64,000 nt of DNA from Burkholderia lata (lineage in GTDB: Bacteria; Pseudomonadota; Gammaproteobacteria; Burkholderiales; Burkholderiaceae), in the NCBI RefSeq assembly GCF_000012945.1, contig NC_007511.1, positions 1,426,001 to 1,490,000 of the forward strand. The letters are read 5' to 3'. The notes under the pieces were generated by a model. That model had not been told where the DNA came from. It searched no databases and was given only the letters and a program-made list of their open reading frames with translations. Of this stretch, positions 1 through 9,446 are shown in pieces. Both the position numbers and the translations under genes were made by a program. The number at the start of each line of letters is the position of its first letter. Positions within the stretch are counted from its first letter, which is position 1.

Positions 1-601
1 GCAGCGTCAGCCCGGGCGCGTCGCGACCGACGAGCAGCAGGTCGTGCTGCGCGAGATCCTGCGGCGTGGTGGGCCGGCCGACGCGGTCGAGATAGGCGGG
101 GCTCGCGGCCAGCTTCGCCTGCGACCAGCCGAGCGAGCGTGCGATGTAGCTGGAATCGGTCAGCACGCCCGCGCGCAGCGCCACGTCGAAGCCGTGCTCG
201 ACGAGATCGAGCGGGTTGTTGTCGTAGATCAGCACGAGCTGGACTAGCGGGTAGCGCCGGCGAAACTCGGCGAGCGCCGGCTCCAGTTCGAACAGGCCGA
301 TCGAGTAGGGCACCAGCACGCGCAGCATGCCCTCCGGCGCCGTGCGCAGGGCGCGGGCCTGGCGGTCCGCATCGAGCAGGATGTCCTCGGCGCGCAGGCA
401 GCGCTCGTAGTAGTCGCGTCCGGCCTCGGTGACGGAGACGCGGCGCGTGGTGCGGTACAGCAGCTGGACGCCGAGATCGTCCTCGAGCTGCTTGACCTTG
501 CGGCTCACGCGGCTGAGCGGCATGTCGAGGTGCGTGGCGGCGGCGGTGAAGTTGCCGCGCTCCACCACGCGCAGGAATATCCGGATGCTTTCGAAGTCCA
601 T
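1..601 (-). CDS. LysR-family transcriptional regulator, C-terminus outside the window
   Basis: The first 200 residues of a LysR-type regulator (normally about 300) are visible; the rest lies before base 1. Translation starts at the ATG complementary to 599-601. Residues 1-60 form the winged helix-turn-helix (FTAAATHLDMPLSRVSRKVK), followed by the linker and the first half of the periplasmic-binding-like effector domain (SYIARSLGWSQAKLAASPAYL), which is typical of the CrgA/DsdC-like branch. It is transcribed away from the FUSC gene at 747, so the usual LysR logic makes that gene its likely target. The 145-bp gap holds a short TTAT-N13-ATAA dyad (672-692) that could be a LysR box. The effector is unknown. 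Confidence 0.93.
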   Translation of the reverse strand, partial: MDFESIRIFLRVVERGNFTAAATHLDMPLSRVSRKVKQLEDDLGVQLLYRTTRRVSVTEAGRDYYERCLRAEDILLDADRQARALRTAPEGMLRVLVPYSIGLFELEPALAEFRRRYPLVQLVLIYDNNPLDLVEHGFDVALRAGVLTDSSYIARSLGWSQAKLAASPAYLDRVGRPTTPQDLAQHDLLLVGRDAPGLTL

Positions 602-746
602 ACGGTGTGCTTCAGTGTTCGACCTGCGCGCATCTTACCTTCGCCAGCCGAATCGCTTCGTGCGGCGGCGATTATCCTGCCCGGTGCAATAACGCATCCT
701 GTCTGAGCCTCTTAGTAGCGACGGCGCGCCCCCGTATGCTCGCCGC

Positions 747-2777
747 ATGAAATTCGCGTTACCCCCTCTGCCGCCGCTCGCGGCCGTGCGCACCGCGCTG
801 CGCGATGCCCGGCCCACGCTGCCGCCCGGCGCCCTCGGCTTCGCATTGCGCAACACGGCGGCGTCGCTGCTCGCGCTCTACATCGCCTTCCGGATGAATC
901 TCGACGACCCGAAATGGGCCGCGTCGACGGTGTGGATCGTTGCGCAGGGCAGCCGCGGGATGGGTTTGTCGAAGAGCCAGTACCGGATTCTCGGCACCGC
1001 GGTCGGCGCGGCCGTCGCGCTCGTGCTGACCGGGGCGTTCGCGCAGACGCCCGAGCTGTTCCTGCCGGCGCTCGCCGCGTGGATCGGCCTGTGCGCGGGC
1101 GTCGCGACCTTCCTGCGCAATTTCCGCGCGTATGCGGCGGTGCTCGCGGGCTATACGGCGGCGATCATCGCGATGGACGCCGTTTCCGCGCCGTTGCACG
1201 CATTCGACATCGCGACCGCGCGATTCCTGTACGTGGTGGTCGGCATCCTGTGCGGCGCGGCGTTCGAGACGGTGTTCGCGCCCGGTTCGCCGCTGGCCGA
1301 TGTCCGCACGCGGCTCGCGCGCTATCTCGACCGCGCGGTGGCCGTCGGTGCGGGCGCGCTGCGCCGCGAGTCGAACGGCGCGGCCGTGCACCGGCTGTTC
1401 GCGGATGCACTTGAACTCGACACGGCGGCCGAGTATGCGGCTGCCGGCGCACCGCCGGTGCGCAACGCGATCGGCCATCTGCGCGCGGCGGTGCTGGGCG
1501 TGCTGTCCGCGCAGGCCGCGGGGCAGGCGCTGCACGAACACGCGGCGCGCAGCGGCGGCACGCCGGACCCGCTGGTCGCCGATGCCGCACAGGTGCTCGA
1601 CGGCGTGGCCGCGTCGGGCGAAGCGGGGCCCGCGCTGACCGCATTGCGTGCGCGTGTGGACGACGCGGTGCGTGCCGAGGCCGCGGAGCCGGCCGGCTCG
1701 GACCCGTCGCGCCTGCTCACGCTCGACCGGCTGGCGGCACTGCTTGCCGGGTTCGACGCCGCCTATGCTGGCAAGGCGCAGCTGGACCGGCCGAATCCGC
1801 CGGCATCGCGCGTGCGCTATGCGTTCCACCACGATCCGGTACTCGCGTGGCACAACGGGATTCGCGCGTTCATCGCGGTGCTGGTCGCGTCGGCGCTCTG
1901 GATCGTCACCGCATGGCCGTCGGGCGCCGGGTTCGTCGCGATCACGGGCGTGGTCTGCGCGCTGTTCTCGACGCGCCCGAACTCGGTCGGCGCCACCGTC
2001 GGCTTCCTGAAAGGGGCGGCCTGCGCGGCGGTCGCGGGCGCGCTCTGCAATTTCGTGCTGCTGCCGGCGGTGTCGGGCTTCGAGATGCTTGCGTACATCC
2101 TCGGCGTGTTCATGATCGGCACGGGTATCGCGATGCGCAATCCGCGCACGGCCGGCATCGGCAGCGGTTTCTCGATCTTCTTCTGGAATTTCACGTCGCC
2201 GGACAATACGGCGCGCATCGGCGACGCCGCCTTTCTCAATTCGGCGCTTGCCACGCTGCTGGGCATCGCGTTCGGGGCGCTGGTGTTCTCACTCGTATTT
2301 CCCGGCGATCCCGGCACGAGCCGGCGGCGCCTGCATCGCGCGGTGCGCGACGACCTGGCGCGCATCGCACGCAACCCGCGGGCGTGGCGGGCGAGTGCGT
2401 GGCTGAGCCGTACGGCCGACCGTCTCGGGCGTGAACTCGGTTTCGCGGGCCGTCTGCCGCCTGACCTGATCGAGCGCGACCTGAGCGATCTGCTCGCGGC
2501 CTGGACGATCGGCGACAGCCTGCTGGCGCTGGCCGACCTGGCGGCACGCGAGCCGGCGGCGCGGCGTGCGGTCGCGTTGGTGCGAGGGCGGGTCGGGCAC
2601 GCGGATTTTGCGCGGCTGGAGCGCGCCAGCAACGCGGCAGCCCGCGTGCTGCTGCGGCGCGTGACCGAAGTCGATAGCGACGACGGCCGCGCGCTGCTGC
2701 GCGGTGCGGTGTTGTTGAGAACGATCGCGGAGACGGCGGCCGCGCACGATGGCTTCCTGCGAGGCCGCCAGGATTGA
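747..2777 (+). CDS. FUSC-family inner-membrane efflux protein
   Basis: A 676-residue membrane protein of the fusaric acid resistance / aromatic acid exporter (AaeB-like) family. Two hydrophobic bundles are visible at about residues 30-180 and 370-520, separated and followed by hydrophilic alpha-helical stretches, which is the duplicated FUSC architecture. Family members export aromatic or weak organic acids, often with a membrane-fusion partner and an outer-membrane factor; neither is encoded alongside. The first ATG of the frame is used; no strong ribosome-binding site precedes it. A LysR gene is divergent at 601, suggesting induction by a small aromatic compound. The substrate cannot be read from sequence. 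Confidence 0.88.
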   Translation: MKFALPPLPPLAAVRTALRDARPTLPPGALGFALRNTAASLLALYIAFRMNLDDPKWAASTVWIVAQGSRGMGLSKSQYRILGTAVGAAVALVLTGAFAQTPELFLPALAAWIGLCAGVATFLRNFRAYAAVLAGYTAAIIAMDAVSAPLHAFDIATARFLYVVVGILCGAAFETVFAPGSPLADVRTRLARYLDRAVAVGAGALRRESNGAAVHRLFADALELDTAAEYAAAGAPPVRNAIGHLRAAVLGVLSAQAAGQALHEHAARSGGTPDPLVADAAQVLDGVAASGEAGPALTALRARVDDAVRAEAAEPAGSDPSRLLTLDRLAALLAGFDAAYAGKAQLDRPNPPASRVRYAFHHDPVLAWHNGIRAFIAVLVASALWIVTAWPSGAGFVAITGVVCALFSTRPNSVGATVGFLKGAACAAVAGALCNFVLLPAVSGFEMLAYILGVFMIGTGIAMRNPRTAGIGSGFSIFFWNFTSPDNTARIGDAAFLNSALATLLGIAFGALVFSLVFPGDPGTSRRRLHRAVRDDLARIARNPRAWRASAWLSRTADRLGRELGFAGRLPPDLIERDLSDLLAAWTIGDSLLALADLAAREPAARRAVALVRGRVGHADFARLERASNAAARVLLRRVTEVDSDDGRALLRGAVLLRTIAETAAAHDGFLRGRQD

Positions 2778-2813
2778 CGGCGTGCCCGACGCGCGTGTGC
2801 GGCGGGCAGTGCG

Positions 2814-3734
2814 TCAACTGAGCCGATAGGCCTTGCCCGGCGTCACTTCCGCCGGCAGCGGCTCGCGGTTCAGTTCGAGCAGCGTGCGCTCGATCTGGCG
2901 CGTCATCGCATCGAGGGCGAGATGGTTCGGCCCGTCGCCGAACGGCTCGGCGATTGCATGCGCGATCGCGTCGAGCGCGATCAGCGTATAGGCGACGAAC
3001 ACGGTAACGAACGGCGTCGCCGCGCCGATCGAATCGACGAGGCCGAACGGCAGCAGCACGCAGTACGCGTAGATGGTCCGGTGCAGCAGCACGTCGTACG
3101 AGAACGGGATCGGCGTCGACGCGATCCGTTCGCAGCCGCTCACCATCGACACGAGATCGTCGAGGCGCGCGTCGAGCATCCAGAGCCGCGTGTCGGAGAG
3201 GTGGCCCGCATCGGCGCGTGCGGCGAACGCTTCGCGCAGTTCGTGCACGATGACGACCGGGCGGAACCGCGAAGCGGCGACGCGCGCATAGGTGGCGCCG
3301 TCGAGCAGCCCGCGCAGGTCCGCGGCCGGATCCGTGCCGCGCAGTTGATGCTTGAGCGCATAGACGAACGCGACGACTTTGCGCACGAACACGCGCCGCG
3401 AGGCATCGTCACGATCGATCGCACCGTAGCAGAGCGCCTGCGACACCAGCGTGCGCGTGGCGGTCAGAACCCCGCCCCACAGTTGCCGCCCCTCGCGGTA
3501 GCGTTCGTAGCTCGCGTTATTGCGAAACCCCGCGAAGATCGCGAGCGTGAGGCCGATCAGCGTGAACGGCGTCGGGTTCAGCGGCACCTTCTCGCCGAGC
3601 ACGCGGCCGCCACCCCATACCGCCACGAGGCTGATCGCGAGCGTCAGCACGAGCTGCGGCAGGATGGTCGGCAACACCGAGCCGTTCCAGACGAGCAGCA
3701 TCCGCAGCCAATGCTCGCGCGGACGAACGATCAT
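2814..3734 (-). CDS. Bestrophin-like membrane protein
   Basis: A 306-residue protein of the bestrophin/UPF0187 family (YneE-like). Its N-terminus (IVRPREHWLRMLLVWNGS) is followed by two transmembrane segments at about 22-75. Then comes the family signature FRNNASYERYREGRQLWG (about 69-86) and a second hydrophobic pair near 215-250. Bacterial homologues such as KpBest form pentameric ion channels; chloride or monovalent cation selectivity differs among members. Only 12 bp separate its start from the stop of the upstream molybdopterin oxidoreductase gene on the same strand, so the two are probably cotranscribed. Why an oxidoreductase and a channel are paired is not evident. Confidence 0.85.
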   Translation of the reverse strand: MIVRPREHWLRMLLVWNGSVLPTILPQLVLTLAISLVAVWGGGRVLGEKVPLNPTPFTLIGLTLAIFAGFRNNASYERYREGRQLWGGVLTATRTLVSQALCYGAIDRDDASRRVFVRKVVAFVYALKHQLRGTDPAADLRGLLDGATYARVAASRFRPVVIVHELREAFAARADAGHLSDTRLWMLDARLDDLVSMVSGCERIASTPIPFSYDVLLHRTIYAYCVLLPFGLVDSIGAATPFVTVFVAYTLIALDAIAHAIAEPFGDGPNHLALDAMTRQIERTLLELNREPLPAEVTPGKAYRLS

Positions 3735-3746
3735 CGCTGCGCTCCG

Positions 3747-6071
3747 TCAGGCGGCGATCGACGCCGGCGCGGCCGCGCGATGCAGCAGCACCGGGATCGA
3801 CTTCGACGTCGGCGTGTTGCATACGTCGCCGACGCTGTCGAGCGGCACGAGCGGGTTCGTTTCCGGGTAGTACGCGCCGATGCAGCCGCGCGGGATGTCG
3901 TACTCGACGAGCAGGAAGCCGTCCGCGCGCCGCTCGATGCCGTCGTGCCACACGGTTTCCATGTCGACCCATTCGCCGGCCTTCAGGCCGAGCATCGCGA
4001 GGTCGTCACGGTTGGCGAACACCACGCGGCGCTGGCCGAACACGCCGCGATAGCGGTCGTCGAGCCCGTAGACGGTCGTGTTGTACTGATCGTGCGAGCG
4101 CGTCGTCATCAGCGTCATCAGCCGTTCGCCGTGCAGCGCGCGGGCACGCTGGATTGGCGTGTCGGTCGGCAGCGCGTGCGCGATGAAGTTCGCCTTGCCG
4201 GTCGGCGTGAGCCATTCGCGGTCGCGCGACGCGACGCGCAGGTGGAAGCCGCCCGGCCGCGCGATGCGCGTGTTGTAGTCGTAGAAGCCGTCGAGCGTCG
4301 CCTCGATCGCGTCGCGGATCTTCGCGTAGTCGTCCTTGTAGGCCAGCCAGTCGATCTTGCCGTTGCCGAACAGCGCATGGCCCATGTGCGCGACGATCGC
4401 GGGCTCCGACATCAGGTTCGGCGACGCCGGCTTGTTCATCCCGTACGACACGTGGACCATGCTCATCGAATCCTCGACCGTCACGCCTTGCGCGACGTTG
4501 TCCTGCAGGTCGATCTCGGTGCGACCGAGCGTCGGCAGGATCAGCGCGTCGCGGCCGTGGATCAGGTGGCTGCGGTTCAACTTCGTCGTGATGTGCACGG
4601 AGAGGTCGCAACGGCGCATGCCTTCCCACGTGCGCGGCGTGTCGGGCGTCGCCATCGCGAAGTTGCCGCCCAGGCCGATCAGCACCTTCACGTGGCCTTC
4701 GAGCATCCCTTCGATCGTCTCGACGACATCGAGGCCGTGGTGGCGCGGCGGTTCGAAGTCGAACACGTGGCCGAGCCGGTCGAGGAACGCCTGCGACGGC
4801 TTTTCCTCGATGCCGACCGTGCGGTTGCCCTGCACGTTCGAGTGGCCGCGCACCGGGCACAGGCCGGCGCCTGGGCGGCCGATGTTGCCGCGCATCAGCA
4901 TCAGGTTCGTCAGCATCTGCACGGTCGCGACCGAATGCTTGTGCTGCGTGATGCCCATGCCCCACGTCGCGATCACGCGCTCGCTGCGCGCATAGAGCTG
5001 CGCGAGGCTGTCGATCTGTTCGTACGGCACGCCGCTTTCGGCCGTCAGCGCGGACCAGCTTTCGTTGCGCAGGTCGTCGGCGAATGCGTCGAAGCCGGCC
5101 GTGTGCTCGCCGATGAACGCGGTGTCGAGCACGCGCGGCGCACCGGCGGCGCGCGCGGCGTCGTCGAGTTCGAGCACGCGCTTCGCCATCCCCTTGATCA
5201 GCGCGAAATCGCCGCCGATCGTCGGCTGGATGAACGTCGACGCGATCTTGGTGCCCGACATCGTCAGCATTTCGATCGGGCTTTGCGGATCGGCGAAGCG
5301 TTCGAGGCCGCGTTCCTTCAGCGGGTTGATCGACACGATCGTCGCGCCGCGCTTCGCGCACTCGCGCAGTTCGCCCATCATCCGCGGGTGGTTGGTGGCC
5401 GGGTTCTGGCCGAAGATCAGCAGCGTGTCCGCGTGTTCGAAATCGTCGAGCGTGACGGTGCCTTTGCCGACGCCGACCGACGCCGGCAGCCCGCGGCTCG
5501 TCGCCTCGTGGCACATGTTCGAGCAGTCGGGGAAGTTGTTCGTGCCGTACAGCCGCACGAGCAGCTGGTACAGGAACGCCGCTTCGTTGCTGGCGCGGCC
5601 GGACGTGTAGAACGCGGCCTGGTTCGGGTCGGGCAGCTCACGCAGGTGGCGCGCGATCAGCTCGAACGCGTCGTCCCATGCGATCGGCACGTAGCGGTCG
5701 GTCTGCGCGTCATACACCATCGGGTCGGTGAGCCGGCCGTGCTGCTCGAGTTCGAAGTCCGACTGCTCGAGCAGCTCGGTCACGGTGTGCGCGGCGAAGA
5801 AGTCGGGCGTCACGCGCTTGCTCGTCGCTTCGGCGGCCACGGCCTTCACGCCGTTTTCGCAGAATTCGAACGTCGATGCGTGCTGGCGGTCGGGCCACGC
5901 GCAGCCCGGGCAGTCGAAACCGTCCGGCTGGTTCTGGCGCAGCAGCGTACGGTAGTTGCCGCCTGCGACCTTTTCCTTGATCAGGTTGATCGTGACGGCT
6001 TTCAGCGCGCCCCAGCCGGCGGCCGGGTGGGTGTACGGTTCGATGCGCGCGGTGGCGGATTTCTTTTTCAT
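3747..6071 (-). CDS. FdhF/YdeP-family molybdopterin oxidoreductase
   Basis: A 774-residue protein of the FdhF/YdeP family, similar to formate dehydrogenase catalytic subunits. The N-terminal part has CPGC plus a later Cys (FEFCENG). The molybdopterin domain contains GRASNEAAFLYQLL, a conserved CHEA context and FGQNPATNHPRM, and the C-terminal cofactor-binding domain carries TTRSHDQYNTTVYG. An in-frame extension to 6137 is possible, but the start at 6071 (MKKKSATARIEPY) matches the family N-terminus. E. coli YdeP is linked to acid resistance; the physiological substrate is unclear. It is transcribed with the bestrophin-like gene and divergently from a MocR regulator. Confidence 0.9.
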   Translation of the reverse strand: MKKKSATARIEPYTHPAAGWGALKAVTINLIKEKVAGGNYRTLLRQNQPDGFDCPGCAWPDRQHASTFEFCENGVKAVAAEATSKRVTPDFFAAHTVTELLEQSDFELEQHGRLTDPMVYDAQTDRYVPIAWDDAFELIARHLRELPDPNQAAFYTSGRASNEAAFLYQLLVRLYGTNNFPDCSNMCHEATSRGLPASVGVGKGTVTLDDFEHADTLLIFGQNPATNHPRMMGELRECAKRGATIVSINPLKERGLERFADPQSPIEMLTMSGTKIASTFIQPTIGGDFALIKGMAKRVLELDDAARAAGAPRVLDTAFIGEHTAGFDAFADDLRNESWSALTAESGVPYEQIDSLAQLYARSERVIATWGMGITQHKHSVATVQMLTNLMLMRGNIGRPGAGLCPVRGHSNVQGNRTVGIEEKPSQAFLDRLGHVFDFEPPRHHGLDVVETIEGMLEGHVKVLIGLGGNFAMATPDTPRTWEGMRRCDLSVHITTKLNRSHLIHGRDALILPTLGRTEIDLQDNVAQGVTVEDSMSMVHVSYGMNKPASPNLMSEPAIVAHMGHALFGNGKIDWLAYKDDYAKIRDAIEATLDGFYDYNTRIARPGGFHLRVASRDREWLTPTGKANFIAHALPTDTPIQRARALHGERLMTLMTTRSHDQYNTTVYGLDDRYRGVFGQRRVVFANRDDLAMLGLKAGEWVDMETVWHDGIERRADGFLLVEYDIPRGCIGAYYPETNPLVPLDSVGDVCNTPTSKSIPVLLHRAAAPASIAA

Positions 6072-6158
6072 GATGCAGCGGGTGTCGGGGTCGATGGGTG
6101 CAGAGTACGCGCGGCCCCGGTCCGGCTGTGTGTACACCTGTTCGCTTCAAAAAAGAGT

Positions 6159-6196
6159 ACAGTTGCGGCCATTCAGGCAGTGCGGATCGCAACTGT
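6159..6196. promoter_or_regulatory. Inverted repeat in the divergent oxidoreductase / MocR promoter
   Basis: Two perfect 9-bp arms, ACAGTTGCG (6159-6167) and CGCAACTGT (6188-6196), are separated by 20 bp, 31 bp before the MocR start. A further 8-bp palindrome GTGTACAC lies at 6130-6137. MocR regulators usually bind spaced repeats in their own divergent promoter, so this is a plausible operator. That assignment is inference. Confidence 0.5.
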
Positions 6197-6226
6197 GTTG
6201 TTGAAGGGAAGTTGAAAGGAAGGCGC

Positions 6227-7648
6227 ATGAAGCGTTACGAACAACTGGCCGACGATCTCCAGGCGCAGATCGAACGTGGCGTGTACCGGCCCGGCGAGCG
6301 GATTCCGTCGGTGCGGCAGGCAAGCCGGCAGCAGCAGCTCAGCGTCACGACCGTGCTGCGCGCGTACCTCGTGCTGGAAAGCCGCGGCCTGATCGAAAGC
6401 CGGCCGCAATCGGGCTATTTCGTCCGCGCGCGCGCGTCGGCGCCGGCCGAGGCCGAGCTGCACATGTCGGCGCCGGCCGCCGAGCCGTCGGCCGTGGACG
6501 TGAGCCGGCTCGTGCTGTCGACGCTGCGCTCGATCTCGCGCGACGACGCGGTGCCGCTCGGCTCGCCGTATCCCGACGCGTCGCAGTTTCCGGTGCAGCG
6601 TCTCGCGCGCTATGCGCAGACGATCGGCCGCCGCCGCACGCGCTGGGGCGTGATCGACGATCTGCCGCCCGGCAACCAGGAGCTGATCCGCCAGATCGCG
6701 CGGCGCTATGCGGAGCGCGGGATCGCGGTCGAACCCGGCGAGATCGTGGTGACGATCGGCGCGACCGAGGCGATCAACCTGTGCCTGCAGGCCGTCGCGA
6801 AGCCGGGCGACACGATTGCCGTGGAGTCGCCGACCTTCTACGCGATGCTGCACGCGATCGAGCGGATGGGCATGCGCGCGCTGGAAGTCGCGACGCACCC
6901 GGTCGACGGCATCGATCTCGATGCGCTCGAACGGATCCTCGAACGCGAGCACATCGCCGCGTGCATGGTGATGCCGAATTACCAGAATCCACTCGGGTTC
7001 GAGATGCCCGACGCGCGCAAGCGCGCGCTCGTCGAATTGCTGGCGAAGCACGGCGTGCCGGCGATCGAGAGCGACGTCTATCACGAGCTGCACTTCGGCG
7101 ACACGACGCCGAGCGCGCTGAAGTCGTTCGACCGCGACGGGCTCGTGCTGCATTGCGCGTCGTTCACGAAGAGCCTGTCGCCGCGCTACCGGATCGGCTG
7201 GGCGATGCCGGGCCGCTACCGCGACCAGGTCGAGAAGCTGAAATTCCTGAACACGCTTGCGACGCCTGCAATCGAGCAGCTCGCAATTGCCGAGTACCTG
7301 AAATACGACGGCTACGATTTCCATCTGCGGCGCATGCGCAAGCAGTACGCGCAGCAGGCGAGCCTGATGAGCGCGATGGTGCGGCGCTTCTTCCCGGAAG
7401 GCACGCGGCTGTCGCAGCCGCAGGGCGGGTACGTGCTGTGGGTCGAGCTGCCGCCGCAGGTCGACGCGATGAAGCTGTATGCGGTGGCGCTCGCTCAAGG
7501 GATCACGGTCGGCCCGGGGCACATGTTCTCGGCGAGCACCGATTACCGGCATTTCATCCGGCTCAACTACAGCTATCCGTGGTCGCGGCAGATCGAGGAT
7601 GCATTGAAGGTGCTCGGGCGGCTCGCGTCGGAGTGCGCGGCGCGGTGA
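6227..7648 (+). CDS. MocR-type regulator (GntR helix-turn-helix fused to aminotransferase fold)
   Basis: A 473-residue fusion. Residues 1-72 are a GntR winged helix (YRPGERIPSVRQASRQQQLS). Residues about 110-470 are a fold-type I PLP-dependent aminotransferase domain, with YQNPLGFEMP and the PLP lysine K315 in SFTKSLSPRYRIGW. MocR proteins sense PLP or PLP adducts of amino compounds and usually act as regulators rather than enzymes. The start at 6227 is preceded by a clear GGAAGG ribosome-binding site, which argues against the upstream in-frame start at 6098. It is divergent from the FdhF/YdeP gene, its probable target. The ligand is unknown. Confidence 0.92.
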   Translation: MKRYEQLADDLQAQIERGVYRPGERIPSVRQASRQQQLSVTTVLRAYLVLESRGLIESRPQSGYFVRARASAPAEAELHMSAPAAEPSAVDVSRLVLSTLRSISRDDAVPLGSPYPDASQFPVQRLARYAQTIGRRRTRWGVIDDLPPGNQELIRQIARRYAERGIAVEPGEIVVTIGATEAINLCLQAVAKPGDTIAVESPTFYAMLHAIERMGMRALEVATHPVDGIDLDALERILEREHIAACMVMPNYQNPLGFEMPDARKRALVELLAKHGVPAIESDVYHELHFGDTTPSALKSFDRDGLVLHCASFTKSLSPRYRIGWAMPGRYRDQVEKLKFLNTLATPAIEQLAIAEYLKYDGYDFHLRRMRKQYAQQASLMSAMVRRFFPEGTRLSQPQGGYVLWVELPPQVDAMKLYAVALAQGITVGPGHMFSASTDYRHFIRLNYSYPWSRQIEDALKVLGRLASECAAR

Positions 7649-7671
7649 GTGCAGGGGGCCGCGCGGCAAGC

Positions 7672-7692
7672 GGCGGCCGGTCACCGGCCGCC
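7672..7692. terminator. GC-rich hairpin between convergent genes
   Basis: Perfect 9-bp arms GGCGGCCGG and CCGGCCGCC with a 3-nt loop lie between the ends of the MocR and MscS genes. There is no T-tract, so it is terminator-like only. Confidence 0.4.
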
Positions 7693-7702
7693 ATCGCGCG
7701 CA

Positions 7703-8953
7703 TCAACCCGCGTGCGGCGCCTGCAGCCCGGCTTGCGCGGCGCCGACCATCTGCCGCATGTCGAAGCCCGACGGGTGCTGGTACACGCGCAGCCCGAATT
7801 CCGGCAACACCGCGATCAGGTGATCGAACAGGTCGGACTGGATGGCCTCGTAGTCGACCCACGTCGTCGTGTCGGTGAAGCAGTACAGTTCGAGCGGAAT
7901 GCCTTCGGCCGTGAGCGGCAGTTGCCGCGCCATGCAGGTCATGTCGCGGCGGATGCGCGGATGGCCTTTCAGGTAGTTCGCGACATACGCGCGGAACGTA
8001 CCGAGGTTCGTCAGCTGGCGGCGGTTCGCCGGGCAGTCGCCGGCCGCGCCGAGCGTGCCGTTCCATTGCTCGATCGCGTCGACCTTGTCCTCGAGATAGT
8101 CCTTCAGCAGCGTCAGGCGTTCGAGCCGTTCGATCTCGTCGTTTGAGAGAAAGCGCACGCTCGTCGCGTCGACGAACAGCGCGCGCTTGATGCGGCGCCC
8201 GCCCGCTTCGGTCATCCCGCGCCAGTTCTGGTAGCTCTCGGTGATCAGTTTCCACGTCGGCACCGTGATGATCGTGTGATCGAAGTTCGCGACCTTGACG
8301 GTGTTCAGCGTGATGTCGATCACGGTGCCGTCCGCGCCGGCCGACGGCATCGTGATCCAGTCGCCGATCCGCAGCATGTCGTTCGACGACAGCTGCACGC
8401 CCGCGACGAGGCCGAGCAGCGTGTCCTTGAAGATCAGCATCAGCACCGCGGACATCGCGCCGATGCCGGACAGCAGCAGGCCGATCTGCTTGCCGGTCGC
8501 GTCGCCGATCACGACCAGCGCGGCCGTGATGAACATCACGAGCTTGACGAGCTGCATCGCGCCTTTCAGCGACAGGTGCGGCTGGTCGTGTTGGTCGCGC
8601 TGGTACGTGCGATGCGTGTGTTCGAGTGCGGACAGCGTCGCGCTGACCGTCATCGTCACGAGGAACACGATCAGCGCGAACAGCACCTTGTCGGCGGCCT
8701 CGGCGGCCGTCTCGGGGATGCCGGGCACCGCGCCGAGCCCGAGCTTGATCACGACGAACGGGACGATGCGGTTCAGCCATTTGAACGCGCCGAACTCGAA
8801 CAGCGCGTCGTCGACGCGCGTGGCGGAAAGCCGTGCGAGCCGCGCGACCACGCGGAACAGCAGGAAATGGACGACGGCGGTGATCGCGCCGGCGGCGGCG
8901 AGCAGGATGAGGATGCCGACGAGCGGCGCAAACCAGGATTCGTTCAGGGTCAT
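7703..8953 (-). CDS. MscS-family mechanosensitive ion channel
   Basis: A 416-residue protein with an N-terminal region of about four hydrophobic segments (residues 5-160) and a MscS core. The pore helix and beta domain contain GLLLSGIGAMSAVLMLIFKD and the signature VQLSSNDMLRIGDWITMPS, followed by TVKVANFDHTIITVP. Members gate in response to membrane tension and release osmolytes during osmotic downshock; this one is of the larger YbdG-like type. The start at 8953 (MTLNESWFAPL) is chosen over an in-frame start at 9025 because the extra 24 residues are hydrophilic and unlike the family. Confidence 0.9.
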   Translation of the reverse strand: MTLNESWFAPLVGILILLAAAGAITAVVHFLLFRVVARLARLSATRVDDALFEFGAFKWLNRIVPFVVIKLGLGAVPGIPETAAEAADKVLFALIVFLVTMTVSATLSALEHTHRTYQRDQHDQPHLSLKGAMQLVKLVMFITAALVVIGDATGKQIGLLLSGIGAMSAVLMLIFKDTLLGLVAGVQLSSNDMLRIGDWITMPSAGADGTVIDITLNTVKVANFDHTIITVPTWKLITESYQNWRGMTEAGGRRIKRALFVDATSVRFLSNDEIERLERLTLLKDYLEDKVDAIEQWNGTLGAAGDCPANRRQLTNLGTFRAYVANYLKGHPRIRRDMTCMARQLPLTAEGIPLELYCFTDTTTWVDYEAIQSDLFDHLIAVLPEFGLRVYQHPSGFDMRQMVGAAQAGLQAPHAG

Positions 8954-9446
8954 AGGGGCAAACAGGGGCCTTCTCGTGCGTTGAATCGGCGCCGCGGCGC
9001 GGCGCGCGCCCGGTGAAGGGCACATGAAAGGGACCGTGATTGTGCCATCGGGTTCCGTGTACGTTGCCGGGAATGCGGGGTGCGCGGCTCCCGAACTTCC
9101 TCACCATTGCGCAGGTCTCCTCTGTAATCGGGTGAGGGCGAGTGACGAAAGCGCGTCACCGCAAGCCGCCGCATGCGCGTGCGGCCGGATGCGTTGCACA
9201 CCGGCACGGGATCGGCTCGGCCCCGCTATGGCGGGCCTTCGCGCTTCAATGCGCGTGAACGGCGATCCATGCAATCATGCGGGCGTCGCATGGATCGTCG
9301 GTGGGCCGTTCGTCGTTGCGTGCGGCCCGGCGCCGACGGTGAGCGACACGCACCGCCTTCGTGCACTTGCCATGCGATGCCTGCCCGGGGCACGATGCGC
9401 GAACGCTTTTGCGAACCCCGTCACCCCGTATTCACGCATTCCACGC
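8954..9446. other. Intergenic region between MscS and SulP genes
   Basis: About 490 bp without a supportable gene; the SulP frame is open through part of it but has no SulP-like sequence. It contains a 10-bp perfect inverted repeat, CGATCCATGC (9263-9272) and GCATGGATCG (9288-9297), with a 15-nt spacer, which could be an operator or a leader hairpin for the SulP gene. No promoter consensus is convincing. Confidence 0.5.

Noticed and set aside
2922..6215. Open frame of about 1100 codons on the plus strand opposite the bestrophin and molybdoenzyme genes
   Set aside because: Composition is Arg/His/Val-rich with no domain, the typical mirror of GC-rich coding DNA; the minus strand encodes two clear families.
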